64,000 nt of DNA from Bacteroidota bacterium. Lineage in GTDB: Bacteria; Bacteroidota; Bacteroidia; Bacteroidales; SZUA-534. Location: NCBI GenBank assembly GCA_003250355.1, contig QKGS01000079.1:62001-126000 (forward strand). Reading direction: 5' to 3'. Positions 56,001-64,000 of this stretch are shown one piece after another. Numbering within the stretch: position 1 is the first letter of the stretch; every line of letters begins with the position of its first letter. Under the pieces are notes generated by a model. The model did no database searches. It saw only the letters and a program-made list of their open reading frames with translations, and had not been told where the DNA came from. The position numbers and the translations under genes are program-made.

Positions 56001-59000
56001 TGTATTGTTTTTATATATCGATGTATTGGTAAATTGAATATAATCAGCGTGGCATATTAAAGATTTATCGACAGCAAACTGAGGTGTTATTTCCGGTTTT
56101 ACTGTAATAGTCTTCGAATATGTTTTTTCGCAACCTGCATGATTATTACCATTGGTTAATATTATGGTTGGGGTAAAATTGGCCGAACCCTGATTTACAT
56201 ACTGCACAGTAAACGGAAGAGTGTTATTTGCCACTCCGGTTCCGCCGTTAAAATTCCATACAAAATTCTTTGCTGAATTGGCTGATGTATTATTCTTTAA
56301 GTTTGCAATAAAAGGTGAACAACCGGTAGTATCCTGAACAGTAAACTTGGAGTCAACATGAGCATACACATTTACCGGAAGGGTAACACTATCGGAACAA
56401 CCTATGGCATTGGTAATTTTCAATTCAACATTACGAACCACATCAAGTGGAGTTTTATTTATAAAATTATGGTTTAAAGAGTTACTACTGTTTATTTCAG
56501 TAGTACCATCGTTCCAGTCCCACTCTACAACAAGGCTGCTTAATGCACCACCGGTAGAACTATTGGTAAAAGTAACCGCCAATGGTTCACAACCTGCATT
56601 TACACTTGGAGTAAACTGTGGGTTCAACTCAGGGTATATTGTAAATTGTTTTGAAATAGTCCGCTCGCACTGACCATTTCGGGCAGTAAGTGTAAGTGTT
56701 TGTGTATTTATAGTATTTGAATTTGGCGGATTGGTAAACGTATGTGTTATATTGGTTGTATTATATGTAGTTCCGCTTGTAAAACGCCATGTATAACTCG
56801 ACGCTCCAATACTGGTATTTTTAATATTAACAGTTATTGGTGTACATAGGGTATAACTATCGGCTGTAAACTGAGGTTTCATCTCGGGCAGCACAGTAAC
56901 GGTTGCCGTTTGGGTATCGGTACAGCCATCGACAGTAATTGTAAGGGTAATAGTAAAAACCTTTTGAACAAGGTCGGTATTAACATATTTATGCCAACCT
57001 GTTTCGGTAGAGCTTAATGTGCCATCGCCAAAGTTCCATTCATAAGTTGCCATAGCACCTCTTATATCGGTACCATTTACAAATTCCGATAAATTAATAT
57101 ACTGAATAGAATCGCCGTGACAAATAATATTATCGTTTAATTGTATATCCGCTACTATTAATGGCTTTACTGTTAGTCTTTTTGTAAATGATTTATCGCA
57201 CCCGGCATGACCGTTTCCGTTGGTTAAGGTTATTACCGGATTGGTATTGGCACTGTTATTATTGTCATAAGTTACATTGAACGGTACAGCATTCGATGGT
57301 ACTCCGGTAGCTCCGACACCCAGATTCCACGCAAAATTCTTAGCCGAATTTACCGAAGTGTTATTTGTAATAGTTACAACCAATGGTGCACAACCAAAAG
57401 TATCGGGGGCTACGGTAAAGTTTGCTCCTACAAAAGCATATACATCCACATTTCGTGTTGGCGAAGTGTCGGTACATTCGTATTCGCTTGTAGCTATTAC
57501 CCTTGCTGTATAAGTTTGATCGGTAGGTTTCAGGTGCGAATACTTTTTACTTCCCGGATCGGCAACACCCGATGATGTCCCATCGCCAAAATTCCAGTAG
57601 TATGTCATATTTGGCAGCGGGTTATTGAGTGTCGATGTGAAAGTAGCTGTATATGGATTACACCCCTGTTGGTTACCCTGATCTATTGTAACATTAAATT
57701 CGGGATACACCGTTATGGTATCTACCCCACAAGTGTCGTAACAGTGCGAACCATCGTCGTTTGTTTTATCTATAATAAGAAAAACATAGTACTCCAAAGG
57801 TGCATTTGTAGTATTAGTATAAGTTAAGGTAGTATCGCTCAGGTATGCATTATAATCGACCGGAGTACCTGATGAATTATTACCTGTTCTGAACCACCAG
57901 TTATAATCGACTATACCGTTAGAAAGGTTTGTAATGGTAACATCGAGCGGCGAACACCCTTTTTTATTGTTAATAGCGTAACGAGCACGTGCTACACCTG
58001 GCACTTCGACAGGAATTATTTTCGAGGTATCGGTACACCCTGTTAAGCTGTCTAATACTATTAAATACACATTATATATAGTATCGAAATTGGTTAAATT
58101 AGAAAATGAATGTGTAAAAGTATCAGTAGAGTCGGCAGCATCGAAGCTTTCCTGCCCTGTGCCATCGCCCCAATCCCAAATACCTGTTGTGTATGGCCCC
58201 GATGAACCTGTTGCATAAAAGTCTTGTGTTATATCCTGACGACACCCTGTTTTTGCCCCTTTTGAAGCCATTGCTCCTATTTCGGGGTGTACAGGCATTA
58301 CCAAAGTATCAATATCGGGGCAGTTATATGTAAAACTGGAGTTTAAAACCAATGTAACATCTTTGGTACTGTTGGTTTTATTTGTAAATGTAAATACTCC
58401 CGGATCGGCTAATGTACTGGTTGTGGTTTTATTATACTCTATTATTTCCCATTCATACTGGTTTGAACCTTTACTCTTATTATTTATGTCGATAGTAACA
58501 GGGCTGCAACAACTGGGGGTTAGCATTACAGTATCTAATACTGCCTTAATTTCGGGATATCCAATAGCACTAACCTTAATAACAGTATCACGCTTTAACA
58601 ACTCAGGATAACAAGCTCTGGTAATAGTTGCCTGGTAAAACATTTGCCCCACAGGCGGTGTTACCCTTGGAGTACTCAGGGTTGTTGGGTCTATAAATGT
58701 ATTTGGATAAGGTGGATTGGTATTTACGTTCTCCCAACGGTATTTTACCCCACCGCGAGCTTGCAGCTGAACGGTATCGCCATAGCAATAAAAAAGGAAG
58801 TCGGTTTTTTCACCTCCAATTACCGCTTCACCAAGGTTGTCGTTAAAGTCGGAAAAATATCCATAGCGACAACCACTCGATGGTCCACCGTTAATTAAGG
58901 CAAGGTGAAACAAGCCTTCGGTATTTACAACCTTGGTTACTTTATTGACAGGTATTGCCGGAAAAGGACCATGTGCATTGGTAAATTCGTTATACGCTTT

Positions 59001-60359
59001 ATCGAGAAAGTACCATTCGGTAGAGTCGAGCCCCAGTGCGGGATCCATTCCTGTACCGGGTATGCGTGTAAACCATGTTTTGGGTATCGGTATTGGAGCA
59101 GCCTGCCCATCGATATAAACAAGAAAATCGTCAATAAATTTCTCCTTTGTCATGATATTAAGGAAGAAACTTTCACCGGTTGAGCGGGTAAAACTAACTT
59201 CGGTAGAACCGGTACACCCTTTAATTGATGGTAATATAGCTGCCCCCTTTTCACACCCGAACCCGGCTACGTGAAAAACAGAAAATGTCTCTTCTCCTAT
59301 TGACTTCATATGCAGTGCATCAATATTTTTATTCAGCTCGTTTAGCTGTATCTTCTGTATAGTTCCCGGAGCCCCGGTAGTAATATTGGCAGGAGTAACA
59401 GCCGTTGATGCTGCCGGTTTTACAATATTAAACTCTATTTCAACACCTGCCTTTAACGACATTATGTATACATACTCTTCAGTTCTGTTGCTATTTACTC
59501 CGTCGGGTGAACCCAACTGCCCCCGCATAACTACATATTCATTCCCTGCCACCTTGGTAGGAACAAGTTGGTCGCCAATTAAATCGCGACAGTTATTTCC
59601 TTTTACCGAATCGTCTTTCCATTGCACTACTATATTTTTACCACCTGTAGTCCATACCCGGGTTCCTCCCAAATGTGCACCTACTGTAAGAGTATCAGCT
59701 ACTAAACACAAAGTTTCACCCCTCTTTAATGTAACTTTTTTAAGTCCCGATCCGTAACCTTTAACAACTTTTCCTGCCGGCGGAAGAAAATAAACCTCAG
59801 CATCTTCAACAGCAACTATATCAATAGAATATAATGGCATAGGTGTGTAATTACCATTTTCATCGGTAGTTTGCGAGGGTGCATAAAAATCGTCGCCATA
59901 AGCTGTTTTTCCTTTTAGCGCCCATATATCGGTATTATAAGGGTTATTACGCTCCAGATATGCTGTAATATAACTCGACGATTCAACTAAAACCCCCTTC
60001 TTAGTAGGTTTACCATAATCGCCCGGTAATCCTAATTCTAAAATATTTGACTGATTTGCACTACCATTGTCAACACCCGGAATATAAGCGGTACGTATAT
60101 ACCCGGTTAAGTCAACCTTTTGAGTTGTTTTTGCCGGCACAAAAACATCGATTGGAGTAAACAATGGTTGCTGGGGCATTGAAATTGTTACCACAGCATC
60201 GACATCGAGTGCAGACAAATGGAGGTATGTTGGCTCTCCATCTTGCGGTCTATGCCCATATGAAACCTCAGGTACAGCAAACCAAAACTCGGTATCGGTT
60301 TGTGAATAAATAATTCCCGACAGTAATATGGTTATTACAAATAGCAATTTCCTGACCAT
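53094..60359 (-). CDS. Giant SprB-like PKD-repeat adhesin with T9SS type B tail
   Basis: A 2421-residue secreted protein: signal peptide (cleaved after about IIYSQ), an IgGFc-binding-like N-terminal region (about 20-500), about eighteen PKD-type beta modules (WxFGDG-like cores such as YYWNFGDGTSS, YEWNFGDGTLSS, FSWNFGDGATSN, YVWEFADGTTS), and a C-terminal gliding-associated sorting domain (about 2318-2421; NLYVYNRWGEQVF, GVYFWKATGKY). Each PKD module starts with a GCxP(x)xVxFxN cysteine pattern. Two long blocks, residues 973-1330 and 1331-1687, are tandem super-repeats. It should be exported by Sec then T9SS and held at the cell surface with PorP/SprF. Role in gliding or adhesion is inferred from family. 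Confidence 0.92.
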   Translation of the reverse strand: MVRKLLFVITILLSGIIYSQTDTEFWFAVPEVSYGHRPQDGEPTYLHLSALDVDAVVTISMPQQPLFTPIDVFVPAKTTQKVDLTGYIRTAYIPGVDNGSANQSNILELGLPGDYGKPTKKGVLVESSSYITAYLERNNPYNTDIWALKGKTAYGDDFYAPSQTTDENGNYTPMPLYSIDIVAVEDAEVYFLPPAGKVVKGYGSGLKKVTLKRGETLCLVADTLTVGAHLGGTRVWTTGGKNIVVQWKDDSVKGNNCRDLIGDQLVPTKVAGNEYVVMRGQLGSPDGVNSNRTEEYVYIMSLKAGVEIEFNIVKPAASTAVTPANITTGAPGTIQKIQLNELNKNIDALHMKSIGEETFSVFHVAGFGCEKGAAILPSIKGCTGSTEVSFTRSTGESFFLNIMTKEKFIDDFLVYIDGQAAPIPIPKTWFTRIPGTGMDPALGLDSTEWYFLDKAYNEFTNAHGPFPAIPVNKVTKVVNTEGLFHLALINGGPSSGCRYGYFSDFNDNLGEAVIGGEKTDFLFYCYGDTVQLQARGGVKYRWENVNTNPPYPNTFIDPTTLSTPRVTPPVGQMFYQATITRACYPELLKRDTVIKVSAIGYPEIKAVLDTVMLTPSCCSPVTIDINNKSKGSNQYEWEIIEYNKTTTSTLADPGVFTFTNKTNSTKDVTLVLNSSFTYNCPDIDTLVMPVHPEIGAMASKGAKTGCRQDITQDFYATGSSGPYTTGIWDWGDGTGQESFDAADSTDTFTHSFSNLTNFDTIYNVYLIVLDSLTGCTDTSKIIPVEVPGVARARYAINNKKGCSPLDVTITNLSNGIVDYNWWFRTGNNSSGTPVDYNAYLSDTTLTYTNTTNAPLEYYVFLIIDKTNDDGSHCYDTCGVDTITVYPEFNVTIDQGNQQGCNPYTATFTSTLNNPLPNMTYYWNFGDGTSSGVADPGSKKYSHLKPTDQTYTARVIATSEYECTDTSPTRNVDVYAFVGANFTVAPDTFGCAPLVVTITNNTSVNSAKNFAWNLGVGATGVPSNAVPFNVTYDNNNSANTNPVITLTNGNGHAGCDKSFTKRLTVKPLIVADIQLNDNIICHGDSIQYINLSEFVNGTDIRGAMATYEWNFGDGTLSSTETGWHKYVNTDLVQKVFTITLTITVDGCTDTQTATVTVLPEMKPQFTADSYTLCTPITVNIKNTSIGASSYTWRFTSGTTYNTTNITHTFTNPPNSNTINTQTLTLTARNGQCERTISKQFTIYPELNPQFTPSVNAGCEPLAVTFTNSSTGGALSSLVVEWDWNDGTTEINSSNSLNHNFINKTPLDVVRNVELKITNAIGCSDSVTLPVNVYAHVDSKFTVQDTTGCSPFIANLKNNTSANSAKNFVWNFNGGTGVANNTLPFTVQYVNQGSANFTPTIILTNGNNHAGCEKTYSKTITVKPEITPQFAVDKSLICHADYIQFTNTSIYKNNTAIHSSAKTQFSWNFGDGATSNVENPSHQFLNTQNNNTTPQSFTVTLTLTVDGCTETYSSVVSVYPKVTAAIESDEYIFCAPETEPIRNISTGAASYLWQFSDAADFPTNNKNAVNKAFDNLTAENINNVTVTLTATNDFCKNTTSKVYQVYPRVVVSFTQDVTEGCNPLDVKFTNNSTGRLSYVWDFNDGQSSADKSPAHRFSHVKNSDKVFTAKLVVEQEVTGCKDSATVPITVYSYVNAKFGLTKAGFSKGSLASGEIVGGCTPFNVVITDSSVTNGTWEWIFGEGTTGSYTYPNKPAPISKTYVNGSNDNPLVNKDYTITLEVTNLHGCNSKDTRNLEVYPRTNPDFNAIYGGCSPHPVTFDNITVDDRNTSYFWEYGDGASSNERNPYYLFNNYSYTNDTVYTVKLTATTQYRCVDDTSKTITVYPKPLARIVPDISKGCAPLAVNFTDASIAKSGYSLMWNLDDGNGFIYPGTVGGSLNYVYQNRNNSEKINTYDIELAVETNSILPCRDTVVYSVHAYPEVDVDFSLNEAGCSPHTVNFNNLCNNAVGLYSWDFGYSGESSVIKNPVFTYHNRTGSIENYTVYLKGSSKYGCSKDTTHKVTVYPSPKAYFDITEPWQIYPDTVYTITNLSDVGDYNYYWTIGDGTPEFSEQAKSFDIRYTGWAPNALDNTYYVTLRVDGTHCDTAKTHKLRLLPPDPEITIMNPEPNGCVPLTVNFDASSRYGNSYVWEFADGTTSTEFEPVHTFTKDGIYNVKVTVSGDGGERYDYIAVVVHPLPVVDYRFEPEYVMLPDQRVQFYNLTENGKSYVWYFGDGSISNLVSPSYQYTKEGFYDIMLKAISEKGCVDSLIHGTQIQVSGAGNITFPNTFIASDDSPANGAYEFPDVKNDVFHPHYSQVMEYNLYVYNRWGEQVFTTTNIREGWNGRYSNTGQPLSQGVYFWKATGKYYNGNAFKLAGDVTLIRK

Positions 60360-60690
60360 AACTCTATTATTAAAATATTACATAACCGATGCTTTAAACC
60401 GAAATAATTTCAATTTGTTTAAATCACCCTCTTATTGTTCAATACACCGTCGGTAAAAATAGAATAAACAAATTACCGCAACAAATTATTGGTCAAAATA
60501 TATAGTTAATAAGTCTAAAGATTTTAAGTATTTACAGTTTTTTTCTTAATATGGTACGTTATTTAATTGTATTAGTTACAATTAATATAAAATTATTTTC
60601 ATCAACTAAAACAGATTGTATAACAAACTAATTTGCTGTACATAATGTAATTGTGTACTTTTGGAAAATGTTTAATTAAATACTATTCAT
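60360..60690 (+). other. Divergent intergenic region between two giant secreted-protein genes
   Basis: This 331-base AT-rich stretch separates the 2421-residue adhesin (leftward) from the next giant gene (rightward). It holds a good rightward promoter at 60632-60663. No clear leftward TAnnTTTG box was found near the adhesin start, and no RNA gene or terminator is visible. Confidence 0.6.
60632..60663 (+). promoter_or_regulatory. Bacteroidota-type promoter for the last gene
   Basis: TTTG at 60632-60635 is followed by TACTTTTG at 60656-60663, exactly 20 bases apart. Both match the consensus. The GTG start is 28 bases after the -7 box. Confidence 0.65.
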
Positions 60691-63600
60691 GTGAAAAAAA
60701 TATTACTACTCATTGCTGTAATTACAAACATATTAGCTTACAGCCAGCAAGTATATTTCCAGGAAGGTTTTGAAAGCGAAAGCCGCAGAGCACTTTGGAC
60801 ACAAGAAATTCTTGAAGGGATAGCCGACTGGGACTATACAAACGGTGGAGTATTACCCCCGAATGCAACAAAAAAAATACCTGCACAAGCGGTAAATGGC
60901 AAATATAATGCCCGCTTCTTTAAGCAATCGCAAACTATACACCGTACATATTTGGTGTCGCCACCATTTAGCCTTGCTCTTTCACAAAAACCTCAACTAA
61001 GATTCTACTATGCACAGTACCCTAACGAAATACCGGGAGGTGATAAAGACAACTCAAAATTCACCCTTTGCTACCGAACACCCGACTATGGCAATAAATG
61101 GATTGAATTGAAAGACTATTTTTTGGCAACCGATGGGTGGATATTCGATTCACTTCCACTCCCCGACTCTGTAAAGTACTCTAATATTCAGTTAGGATTT
61201 CTTGGCATAAGTGCAACTGTTTCATATAGTTCATGTATTGACAGTATAATGATAGTTGAAACCGATACTATTGACAAAACTGTTGATAAAGTTTTTGCAA
61301 CACACCCAAACCAGGATATTGTCCCTACCGGCTCAGAAGACAACCCAATATTAAAAATACACCTGCCTGTAAAAGGTAACAACGGCGAATTATTTTTAAA
61401 AAAACTTTTAGTAAATGCCAAGCTGGAAACAGAACTGCTTGTTCCGGCAAACGGAGTTCGTATATATATAACTCAAACTGAACATTTCACACGCAATACT
61501 CCACTTGGCGATACAGTAAGTTTTGTAAACGGAACAGCTACATTCTCAGGTTTAAATTATTCACTCCCGTTTGGCGATAATTATGTATGGGTAACCGTAG
61601 ATGTTGCAGAAGATACACAACACAAATTTAAAGGGTGGAAACTCGATGCAAAAATACCTAAAAACGGTATTCAGCTTAACGACAAATTCTACGACAACGA
61701 ATCAGAACTTGACCCTAACGGGTATCGCGAAGTAAACGAGTCGATATTCTACGACGATTTTGAGAACGCAATAAACTGGGATTTAGTTACCGAGTTTGAG
61801 ATAGATTCAGCTTACGGCCTGGGCGGCGCTCAACAAAACCCTGACCCCGACTATGCTCCAAGCGGTTATAAAATAATGGGTACCGACCTTTCCGGACTTA
61901 ATCTTGAACCCGGTGATTATGAACAACTTGTAGGCAATGGCAATGGTGATATTTATACTGCTACATCACCAAATTTTAACTGTGAATATTTCAAAGACCT
62001 TAACTTACAATTCTACCGTTGGTTAAATATTTCGGCCGACGATTATGTTAAAATTGATTATTCAACCAACAACGGAGTAAGCTGGACTAAACTATGGGAT
62101 AATACTACCGAGGGTACAAAAGTTCTTGTAGCTGAATCGAATTGGAAGTTTATAAAATACAGCCTTAGCTCTACACTTGACAGAACATACAATGTAAAAT
62201 TCCGTTTTTCACTTGGCCCAACAGGTATCGCAGCTACATATTCCGGTTGGAATATCGACAACTTTGCACTTACCGGCAACTATGTAAACAACGACGTAGG
62301 TATTTCTGAATTTATATCGCCATCGGGCGGTTCAGGACTTACAGCCTCCGAATTGGTTAAGGTAAAAATAAGAAACTACGGTTTTGACCCATCGAGCAAT
62401 ATAATACCGGTAGGATACTCTACGGACAACGGATACAGCTGGACAATGGATACACTAAAACAAGTACTGGCTCAAGACGAAGAGGTTTTATTTACATTCA
62501 CAAAACCGCTTAACCTTTCAATTCCGGGCAAATACAGAATAATAGTAAGTACAATGCTAAGTACCGATGAAGATTCGAGAAACAACCTTAAAGACACTAC
62601 AATATATTCAACAAAATATGCAACAGTTCCATTTGCCGACAACTTTGAGAACAATAACAGCAATGGTTGGCGTTCGGGAGGCACAAACCCTACATGGAAG
62701 CTTGGCACACCTGCCAAAACACAAATAAAATCGGCATATAGCGGCACTAAAGCATGGGTAACAAACCTTACGGGCAACTATGTAAACAATGACAACGCCT
62801 GGCTCGAAAGCCCTACCTTTAATTTTACCAATATTGACAAACCAATACTTGAGTGCAAACTATTTACCGCAGGCGAAGTAAACAAAGACGGACTTGCAGT
62901 ATATTATACTATTAACGAAGGTAGCAGTTGGGTATTAATACCCGAACATACAGGTACATACAACTGGAACTGGTACAATAACAAAGGGACAATAGCGGCG
63001 CTTGGTCACGAAGGCTGGGATATAGCAGACAATAAATGGTTTATGGCACGCGAAGTATTACCTGCAGAAGTAGCAAATCAGCCAAAAGTTCGCTTCCGCT
63101 TTGTATTCAAATCCGACGCTTCGGGCACTAACGAAGGTTTTGCCATAGACGATGTAAGAGTGTACAACGCCCCTGTCGATGCAAGCATTGTTGCAATTAC
63201 CGACCCTGTTTCCGACTGTATATTGTCTGACAAACAACCTATAACTGTAAGAATACGAAACCTTGGTATAAGACCAATTTATGCTACCGATTCATTATTT
63301 ACATCAGTAACTATAAATAGTGAAACCACATTGAAAGATACATTTTTTGTTTCATCGCCATTGGCAATAGGACTCAATACAACATTTACTTTCGATGAAA
63401 CATACAATATGTTCAAAAAAGGGAGCTATGCAATGACAGCTACAGTTAGCGCACGCGGCGATACATCGTTCTATAACACAAACAACAACACCAGAACAGC
63501 AACCGCTACCGTTTTGGGCGAACCGGAATACTCACTAGGCCCCGACATAGGAACACTTAACCCACAAAGTGTAACACTAGATGCCGGAGCCGGTTTTACT

Positions 63601-64000
63601 TCGTATGCATGGAAAAACCATTATAACGATTCTACTGCAACAGGCCAATTGTTTAATGTTTATGAATTTCCGACAGGTGTATATGAAACCAATTACTCAG
63701 TAATAGCTACCAAATCGAACGGATGCATTTCGTACGACACTATAAGGGTAATGAAATCGGTTGATGATTTGGGAGTAATAGCAGCAACCGGATTGTCGAA
63801 CTCATGTTTCTACGGCAACACCGGTCAAAACCTTCAGGTTACTGTACAAAATTATTCAACCGATACAACATATCAGGTTGGAAATAAAATAGTAGTAGCC
63901 TGCGAACTCGACAATGAGAACATATTTTACGATACAGTAACACTAACAACTACACTTGGACTAAATGAAACCTTTGTACACAACTTTACTAAAAAAATTA
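60691..64000 (+). CDS. Giant secreted protein with jelly-roll and CARDB-like modules (partial)
   Basis: An uninterrupted frame from a GTG at 60691 to the window end, at least 1103 codons, with no stop codon in my reading. It starts with a signal peptide (VKKILLLIAVITNILAYSQ). There are three jelly-roll (MAM/choice-of-anchor J-like) modules: FQEGFESE near residue 25, FYDDFENAINW near 351 and FADNFENNNSNGW near 647, each with FAIDDVRV or WNIDNFAL-type ends. CARDB-like beta modules begin near 533 (NDVGISEFISPS), 829 (VDASIVAITDP) and 1025 (DDLGVIAATG). Likely a T9SS cargo; its C-terminal domain lies outside the window. An ATG TGA overlaps the GTG start out of frame. Function: surface adhesion or secreted scaffold, inferred only from module type. 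Confidence 0.85.
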   Translation, partial: MKKILLLIAVITNILAYSQQVYFQEGFESESRRALWTQEILEGIADWDYTNGGVLPPNATKKIPAQAVNGKYNARFFKQSQTIHRTYLVSPPFSLALSQKPQLRFYYAQYPNEIPGGDKDNSKFTLCYRTPDYGNKWIELKDYFLATDGWIFDSLPLPDSVKYSNIQLGFLGISATVSYSSCIDSIMIVETDTIDKTVDKVFATHPNQDIVPTGSEDNPILKIHLPVKGNNGELFLKKLLVNAKLETELLVPANGVRIYITQTEHFTRNTPLGDTVSFVNGTATFSGLNYSLPFGDNYVWVTVDVAEDTQHKFKGWKLDAKIPKNGIQLNDKFYDNESELDPNGYREVNESIFYDDFENAINWDLVTEFEIDSAYGLGGAQQNPDPDYAPSGYKIMGTDLSGLNLEPGDYEQLVGNGNGDIYTATSPNFNCEYFKDLNLQFYRWLNISADDYVKIDYSTNNGVSWTKLWDNTTEGTKVLVAESNWKFIKYSLSSTLDRTYNVKFRFSLGPTGIAATYSGWNIDNFALTGNYVNNDVGISEFISPSGGSGLTASELVKVKIRNYGFDPSSNIIPVGYSTDNGYSWTMDTLKQVLAQDEEVLFTFTKPLNLSIPGKYRIIVSTMLSTDEDSRNNLKDTTIYSTKYATVPFADNFENNNSNGWRSGGTNPTWKLGTPAKTQIKSAYSGTKAWVTNLTGNYVNNDNAWLESPTFNFTNIDKPILECKLFTAGEVNKDGLAVYYTINEGSSWVLIPEHTGTYNWNWYNNKGTIAALGHEGWDIADNKWFMAREVLPAEVANQPKVRFRFVFKSDASGTNEGFAIDDVRVYNAPVDASIVAITDPVSDCILSDKQPITVRIRNLGIRPIYATDSLFTSVTINSETTLKDTFFVSSPLAIGLNTTFTFDETYNMFKKGSYAMTATVSARGDTSFYNTNNNTRTATATVLGEPEYSLGPDIGTLNPQSVTLDAGAGFTSYAWKNHYNDSTATGQLFNVYEFPTGVYETNYSVIATKSNGCISYDTIRVMKSVDDLGVIAATGLSNSCFYGNTGQNLQVTVQNYSTDTTYQVGNKIVVACELDNENIFYDTVTLTTTLGLNETFVHNFTKKI

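Noticed and set aside
53111..59757. Long open frames on both strands inside the giant adhesin gene
   Set aside because: They lie opposite or out of frame with the PKD repeats, share no recognisable domain, and arise from the biased codon use of a repeat-rich gene.
53094..60359. CRISPR-like or DNA tandem repeats in the adhesin gene
   Set aside because: Repetition is at protein level (PKD modules) with diverged DNA; no short, regularly spaced identical repeats were seen.
61188..62777. Minus-strand open frames opposite the last gene
   Set aside because: They overlap a continuous plus-strand coding frame with signal peptide and recognisable modules; no independent start signal or homology is visible.
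1..64000. tRNA, rRNA or riboswitch genes in the gaps
   Set aside because: All gaps are short and AT-rich; no cloverleaf, rRNA core or known riboswitch pattern was seen by eye.

Overview
The window looks like chromosomal DNA from a free-living member of the Bacteroidota, most likely a Bacteroidales/Marinilabiliales-type bacterium. The evidence is an AT-rich genome, a very long SecA with an SEC-C zinc tail, type IX secretion sorting domains of both classes, a PorP/SprF protein beside a giant PKD-repeat adhesin, several families largely restricted to Bacteroidota (DUF6913, DUF4301, DUF4293) and promoters of the Bacteroidota type (TTTG, about 20 bases, then TAnnTTTG). No rRNA, tRNA, CRISPR array, insertion sequence or phage gene was recognised. 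Almost every base is used by closely packed genes.

Layout. 1-8 kb: housekeeping genes (secA, a DUF6913 gene, dapA; then on the minus strand rpsA and a STAS protein overlapping ribonuclease Z). 8-12.2 kb: a minus-strand respiratory operon of cytochrome b, Rieske protein and an eight-haem cytochrome c with a TPR tail, probably an alternative quinol:cytochrome c reductase. 12.3-17.9 kb: a plus-strand sugar-nucleotide cluster (UDP-glucose to UDP-glucuronate to UDP-xylose, last steps of dTDP-rhamnose, a phosphohexomutase). 18-22.4 kb: acyl-CoA synthetase, a PfkB sugar kinase with a DUF4268 gene, and a SiaB/SiaC phospho-switch pair. 22.4-28 kb: an ABCG-like transporter operon with a lipoprotein and a small secreted protein, then an M23 envelope peptidase. 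28-35.4 kb: clpB, a large membrane sensor ending in a haemerythrin domain, and three small secreted proteins. 35.4-42.4 kb: glycogen-type genes (branching enzyme, alpha-amylase) divergent from a cNMP-binding histidine kinase and a GH16-like protein with charged repeats. 42.4-52.1 kb: fmt, a secreted T9SS cargo, a LysM glucosaminidase, DUF4301, TPR and DUF4293 proteins, pabB. 52.1-64 kb: PorP/SprF and a 2421-residue PKD adhesin, divergent from another giant secreted protein cut by the window end.

How the genes fit together. Envelope and surface biology dominate: protein export (SecA), surface sugars, wall remodelling (M23, glucosaminidase), T9SS cargo and adhesins. Sensing and switching is a second theme: STAS, SiaB/SiaC, the haemerythrin sensor and the cNMP histidine kinase. 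The least explained parts are the degenerate GH16-like repeat protein beside the glycogen genes, the haemerythrin sensor with no visible output domain, and a family of small secreted paralogues found at two loci.
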